Origin: Omnitrophica WOR_2 bacterium RIFCSPLOWO2_12_FULL_51_8
GTDB taxonomy: Bacteria; Omnitrophota; Gorgyraeia; Gygaellales; Profunditerraquicolaceae
DNA length: 6,768 nt
NCBI GenBank assembly: GCA_001805895.1
Contig: MHHD01000059.1
Location: 1-6,768, forward strand
Direction of reading: 5' to 3'
Shown: one piece after another, positions 6,101 to 6,768 of the stretch
How the letters are laid out: every line of letters begins with the position of its first letter
Position numbering within the stretch: position 1 is the stretch's first letter
Notes under the pieces: model-generated
What the model saw: the letters and a program-made list of their open reading frames with translations, nothing else
The model's database searches: none
Told to the model about the DNA's origin: nothing
Position numbers and translations under genes: made by a program

Positions 6101-6767
6101 TGAAGAAGTCCTCCAAGCCCGCTTTACAGAGATCTTTAAGTCCCTCCGAGTTGAAAACACACTTCCCATTGCTCAAAAAGGACTTCCTTTCGCCCGAGCA
6201 GAGGTGCGCGCGGCGAAGGAGGAAGGCGGAAGGCCGAAGGCAGAAGGAAAAGATAAGATACGAAGTGACCGCCATGCTCCATGGTTTGATCAAATCCCTT
6301 CAGTAACGCTTCCTCCTCCTTTCCGCCTTCCGCCTTCTTCCTTCGGCCTTTCCACACGCCGTGCGGAAGTGAGGAACGCGGGAAACGAGGATGAATCGAA
6401 ACCGGTCGCAGCTTTTAATTACGCGGACTGGCAGCGTGAGGCAGAGCCCCCTTATCGCAGGGGAGCTAAGCTATTGGCAGTCGACTGGGTTGCTTTTGAG
6501 TATGAACGTGATGCCGGGAGAATCATAACCGAACTCGGCCCAAAGGGAGCAGTTTCCATTCAAGATGCATTTTGGGGGAGTGCCGAAACGAAGGAGATTT
6601 TTGAGAAATACGGTTATCCTTTTGATTCCGTGGCTCGCTTCCTGTCTAAAGCTTTCTTAACCAACCAGCGGGAAGGTGTCGTCACGCAGATTGGTGTTGG
6701 AGGGCCGTCAGGAGCCGCGAAGACACCCGTCCGCGAGGCGCTCATCCGCTACATTCGTGAAGCCCCT
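3..6767 (+). CDS. Internal part of a giant multidomain protein (both ends outside the window)
   Basis: A single frame runs the full window as 2255 sense codons without a stop; both other + frames are stopped repeatedly and the minus strand has only short ORFs. Numbering residue 1 at position 3, the domains are: NadD-like nucleotidyltransferase (about 125-336), uridine kinase/PRK-like kinase (about 385-615), HprK/PEPCK-like P-loop domain (about 700-885), GlpX-like fructose-bisphosphatase (about 950-1275), class II aldolase-like domain (about 1630-1930), and the start of a third P-loop domain (from about 2125). Proline-rich repeat linkers separate the large blocks. No in-frame ATG with a convincing Shine-Dalgarno sequence follows any repeat, so I see no evidence of separate genes. 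No signal peptide or obvious membrane helix is visible, so a cytoplasmic location is inferred. The whole-protein function is unknown; a multienzyme sugar-phosphate/nucleotide polypeptide is the best inference. Confidence 0.93.
138..360 (+). other. Charged helical segment preceding the nucleotidyltransferase-like domain
   Basis: Residues about 46-120 are rich in Lys, Arg, Glu and Leu, with heptad-like spacing around 216-300 (L-x-H-E-L-E-R-T-L-K-R-I-D), and contain no motif I recognise. The segment links repeat copy 1 to the Rossmann-like domain that begins near 380. It may be a helical lead-in or an N-terminal part of that domain. No function is assigned. Confidence 0.5.
363..1010 (+). other. 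NadD-type nucleotidyltransferase-like domain (HxGH superfamily)
   Basis: Residues about 121-336 resemble nicotinate/nicotinamide-mononucleotide adenylyltransferases, which join a mononucleotide to ATP to make a dinucleotide such as deamido-NAD. After a beta strand (V-G-F-L-P-I), residues 136-145 read N-P-M-N-W-G-H-I-L-I, aligning with the family's N-P-x-H-W-G-H-L-x-L. Near the C-terminal end, I-H-S-T-Y-Y-R-E (residues 313-320) followed by V-P-R-Q-V (327-331) matches the I-S-S-T-x-I-R ... V-P-x-x-V signature. The spacing between the two motifs (about 175 residues) fits a NadD-sized domain of about 200 residues. The first His of HxGH is Asn139 here, so catalysis may be altered. The substrate cannot be read from the sequence. 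Another member of the cytidylyltransferase-like fold is possible. Confidence 0.65.
1080..1856 (+). other. Uridine kinase / phosphoribulokinase-like P-loop kinase domain
   Basis: An intact Walker A, G-P-S-G-A-G-K-T-T (residues 393-401, nt 1179-1205), follows the hydrophobic strand M-G-I-F-L-F-D. A second strand ending E-L-D (Asp435, nt 1305) sits where uridine kinases have their catalytic Asp. Later, a strand T-I-L-L-V-V-G (about nt 1584-1604), an Asp/Arg-rich stretch (D-R-T-F-R-I-K-D-D, about 1644-1670) and Q-P-S-Y-E-A-Y (about 1761-1781) match the order seen in uridine kinase/PRK-family proteins, which phosphorylate uridine, ribulose-5-phosphate, pantothenate and similar substrates. Substrate identity is not readable. 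The domain directly follows the NadD-like domain and ends at an R-A-E-L-R linker motif. The P-loop call is firm; the subfamily is inferred. Confidence 0.65.
1857..1871 (+). other. Short R-A-E-L-R linker motif without repeat insertion
   Basis: The five codons give R-A-E-L-R followed by A-G, at the junction between the uridine kinase-like domain and the next block. This resembles the R-A-E-V-R-A-A sequence on the left flank of repeat copy 3. I read it as a diverged interdomain linker that does not carry the 180-bp element. Such a short motif could occur by chance, so this is tentative. Confidence 0.4.
1872..2099 (+). other. Unassigned stretch between the two P-loop domains
   Basis: Residues 624-699 begin with a Ser/Leu/Met-rich part (M-S-L-S-Q-M-L-S-D-S-A-Y-L-Y-R-Y), then a V-K-P-R-D-I-R-W segment and an Ala/Glu-rich helix with A-L-R-R-L-L-A-L-N-P that is reminiscent of a TPR-like helix pair. 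I recognise no family. It may be an N-terminal extension of the following P-loop domain. Confidence 0.35.
2100..2669 (+). other. HprK/PEP carboxykinase-like P-loop domain
   Basis: Walker A G-P-P-G-S-G-K-S (residues 712-719, nt 2136-2159) follows the strand G-I-I-I-L. About 17 residues later comes G-S-D-D (Asp736-Asp737, nt 2208-2213), matching the HPr kinase and PEP carboxykinase arrangement in which a P-loop GxxGxGK[ST] is followed by an L-[VI]-x-D-D Walker B-like motif. Further on, H-V-F-Y-V-T-A-D (about 2412-2435) recalls the I-F-L-T-A-D strand of PEP carboxykinases. HprK phosphorylates a Ser of HPr, and PEPCK converts oxaloacetate to PEP; neither reaction can be claimed here. The domain ends in a basic helix just before repeat copy 2. 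A generic P-loop kinase is the alternative. Confidence 0.5.
2670..2849 (+). repeat. Interdomain repeat copy 2, complete, between R-S-E-V-R and R-R-A-E-V-R
   Basis: This full 180-bp copy separates the HprK/PEPCK-like and bisphosphatase-like domains. It starts with R-S-E-V-R (2670-2684), continues with a purine-rich left arm coding for Ala/Lys/Glu/Gly, then the conserved core (29 nt identical in all copies at 2723-2751). Two small palindromes follow, CCATG-CTA-CATGG (2747-2759) and TTTGATCAAA (2760-2769). A pyrimidine-rich right arm encodes the proline-rich part, and R-R-A-E-V-R (2832-2849) closes it. It has exactly the same length as copy 3 and lies in the same frame. Its left arm is less well paired with the right arm than in copy 3. 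Confidence 0.93.
2850..3830 (+). other. Class II (GlpX-type) fructose-1,6-bisphosphatase-like domain
   Basis: GlpX hydrolyses fructose-1,6-bisphosphate to fructose-6-phosphate in gluconeogenesis, using divalent metal. Signatures appear in the family order: G-K-D ... E-A-D-G-N-A-V (residues 1026-1044; GlpX G-R-G-D-K ... A-D-x-A-A-V); I-V-I-G followed by R-D-E-A-P (about nt 3189-3233); D-A-V-E-G-T-N (1098-1104; GlpX D-P-x-E-G-T); L-P-G-A-W-S-I-I-A-L, matching the N-A-L-A-V-L strand; R-H-D-P-I-I (1188-1193); P-D-G-D-F (1210-1214); and G-I-G-G-A-A-E (1237-1243; GlpX G-I-G-G-A-P-E). The metal-binding Asp/Glu of D-x-x-E-G-T and the Glu of G-G-A-x-E are kept. The first metal motif carries a small insertion and the second reads G-N-E-G-A-T-R-D-E instead of G-E-G-E-x-D-E. 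The length, about 325 residues, fits the family. Confidence 0.82.
3831..4577 (+). other. Unassigned region between bisphosphatase-like and aldolase-like blocks
   Basis: Residues about 1277-1525 match nothing I recognise. The first part is Asn/Glu/Arg-rich and probably flexible (A-D-N-A-E-N-A-D-N at about 3840-3866). From about 4074 there is an alternating pattern that could be a small alpha/beta fold: L-S-F-V-P, then L-T-H-F-F-I-I-G, then an H-P-x-x-S-x-I-F-H-P-Q segment at about 4230-4259. This is followed by helices up to about 4520 and a short beta hairpin (T-V-T-I-D-G-Q-R-I-P). It ends at the R-S-E-I-R linker motif. Confidence 0.45.
4578..4592 (+). other. Short R-S-E-I-R linker motif without repeat insertion
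   Basis: R-S-E-I-R (residues 1526-1530), followed by S-V-P-A-V-S-S, lies where one block ends and the aldolase block begins. It closely resembles R-S-E-V-R at the left edge of repeat copy 2 but carries no 180-bp element. I interpret it as an unoccupied version of the same interdomain linker; this is an inference from a short motif. Confidence 0.5.
4593..4880 (+). other. Lead-in segment of the aldolase block
   Basis: Residues about 1531-1626 contain a Ser/Val-rich start, a hydrophobic L-V-G-V-I-A-L-D strand, and helices with Tyr-rich (Y-Y-N-Y-T-Y) and Arg/Ala-rich (I-K-R-I-A-R-N-I-A-R-Q) parts. No known motif is seen. The segment probably packs against or extends the following barrel domain. 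Confidence 0.4.
4881..5790 (+). other. Class II (zinc) fructose-bisphosphate aldolase-like domain
   Basis: Class II aldolases are zinc-dependent TIM barrels that reversibly join dihydroxyacetone phosphate and glyceraldehyde-3-phosphate. The barrel motifs occur in order: A-F-Q-I-E-L-A-R-S-E (nt 4968-4997); H-F-K-L-D-H (residues 1694-1699, with the catalytic Asp1698 and zinc ligand His1699 of the L-D-H motif); N-I-D-I-D-A-S (1728-1734; family x-M-I-D-x-S); G-G-E-A-G-G (1781-1786; family E-x-G-x-x-G-G region); T-A-H-G-G (His1854; family S/T-x-H-G-G zinc ligand); and H-G-A-S-T (His1894; family H-G-x-S, third zinc His). The closing E-V-H-L-A-T (1914-1919) matches the final phosphate-site strand. 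All three predicted zinc histidines are present. Fructose- versus tagatose-bisphosphate specificity cannot be read. Fusion downstream of a bisphosphatase-like domain suggests consecutive gluconeogenic steps. Confidence 0.8.
5791..6194 (+). other. Charged helical tail after the aldolase-like domain
   Basis: Residues about 1931-2064 are predominantly charged and helical (K-A-R-E-T-F-Q-E-A-Y, E-E-A-K-R-R-A-D-T-D-T-E-R-R-R). They have no catalytic motif, and the last part includes P-P-P-V-S-N-A-I-E-E-V. Class II aldolases often end in helices, so the beginning may belong to that domain and the rest is a spacer up to repeat copy 3. Confidence 0.5.
6195..6374 (+). repeat. Interdomain repeat copy 3, complete, between R-A-E-V-R and R-R-A-E-V-R
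   Basis: This 180-bp copy begins with R-A-E-V-R (6195-6209) and ends with R-R-A-E-V-R (6357-6374). It shows the arms most clearly: 6231-6247 is the reverse complement of 6333-6349 with one mismatch in 17. The core contains CCATG-CTC-CATGG (6272-6284) and TTTGATCAAA (6285-6294). It has the same length as copy 2, lies exactly 3525 bp downstream, and so stays in the same frame. It separates the aldolase block from the next P-loop domain. Confidence 0.93.
6231..6349. repeat. Inverted-repeat arms of repeat copy 3 (potential long hairpin)
   Basis: The purine-rich left arm (6231-6247, built on GGCCGAAGG and CAGAAGG) pairs with the pyrimidine-rich right arm (6333-6349, CCTTC-TTCC-TTCGGCCT) at 16 of 17 positions. 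The loop of about 85 nt contains two smaller palindromes. The DNA or the mRNA could therefore fold into a branched hairpin inside the coding sequence. Copy 2 has a weaker version, and copy 1 lacks the left arm because of the window edge. Confidence 0.75.
6375..6767 (+). other. Start of a third P-loop domain with an altered Walker A (cut by the window end)
   Basis: After repeat copy 3 come about 100 residues without a recognised motif (D-W-V-A-F-E-Y-E-R and a helix up to the strand). Then V-V-T-Q-I-G-V precedes G-G-P-S-G-A-A-K-T (residues 2233-2241, nt 6699-6725) and the helix P-V-R-E-A-L-I-R-Y-I. This looks like the P-loop of the uridine kinase-like domain upstream (G-P-S-G-A-G-K-T). The last Gly of GxxxxGK[ST] is replaced by Ala2239, which is unusual and may weaken nucleotide binding. 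The remainder lies outside the window, so the family stays open. Confidence 0.5.
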
Positions 6768-6768
6768 G

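Noticed and set aside
6046..6306. + strand ORF in another frame ending inside repeat copy 3
   Set aside because: It overlaps the giant frame, and only its last residues (from the repeat) are shared with the other copies. There is no independent coding evidence.
1..6768. tRNA, rRNA or riboswitch
   Set aside because: No such structure or conserved sequence was noticed by eye, and the complete window is accounted for by one coding frame.

Overview
The window is occupied from end to end by one open reading frame on the + strand (codons starting at position 3, 2255 codons, no in-frame stop, open at both edges). I read the whole frame codon by codon. No start codon, ribosome binding site, terminator, RNA gene or second gene is supported. 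The other forward frames and the minus strand hold only short interrupted ORFs. The window is therefore an internal slice of a giant gene, and the full protein must exceed 2255 residues.

The protein is a string of enzyme-like domains. In order they are: a repeat linker (1-137); a helical segment and a NadD-type nucleotidyltransferase-like domain (about 140-1010); a uridine kinase/phosphoribulokinase-like P-loop kinase (about 1080-1856); a short R-A-E-L-R linker and an unassigned stretch; a second P-loop domain resembling HPr kinase/PEP carboxykinase (about 2100-2669); repeat linker 2 (2670-2849); a class II (GlpX-type) fructose-1,6-bisphosphatase-like domain (about 2850-3830); an unassigned region (about 3840-4577) ending at an R-S-E-I-R linker; a helical lead-in and a class II (zinc) fructose-bisphosphate aldolase-like domain (about 4593-5790); a charged helical tail; repeat linker 3 (6195-6374); and the start of another P-loop domain (6375 to the edge).

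The most unusual element is the 180-bp repeat. It occurs three times in direct orientation and in the same phase (spacings 2712 and 3525 bp, both multiples of 3). Where both flanks are visible it is bordered by an R-[SA]-E-V-R coding motif. It has purine-rich and pyrimidine-rich inverted arms around a conserved core with small palindromes, which makes it look like a miniature mobile or REP-like element tolerated as an in-frame interdomain linker. Similar short motifs without the element (R-A-E-L-R at 1857, R-S-E-I-R at 4578) look like unoccupied linkers.

The likely source is an uncultivated bacterium with giant genes. From memory, proteins of candidate phylum Omnitrophota (formerly OP3) carry giant ORFs and R-S-E-V-R/R-A-E-V-R type linkers, so that is my best guess, but it is not proven by the sequence. 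Functionally, consecutive aldolase and fructose-bisphosphatase domains, together with sugar or nucleoside kinase-like domains and a NadD-like domain, suggest a multienzyme polypeptide for sugar-phosphate and nucleotide metabolism. Several key residues are conserved, and some (the first His of HxGH, the last Gly of one Walker A) are altered, so activity is not assured.
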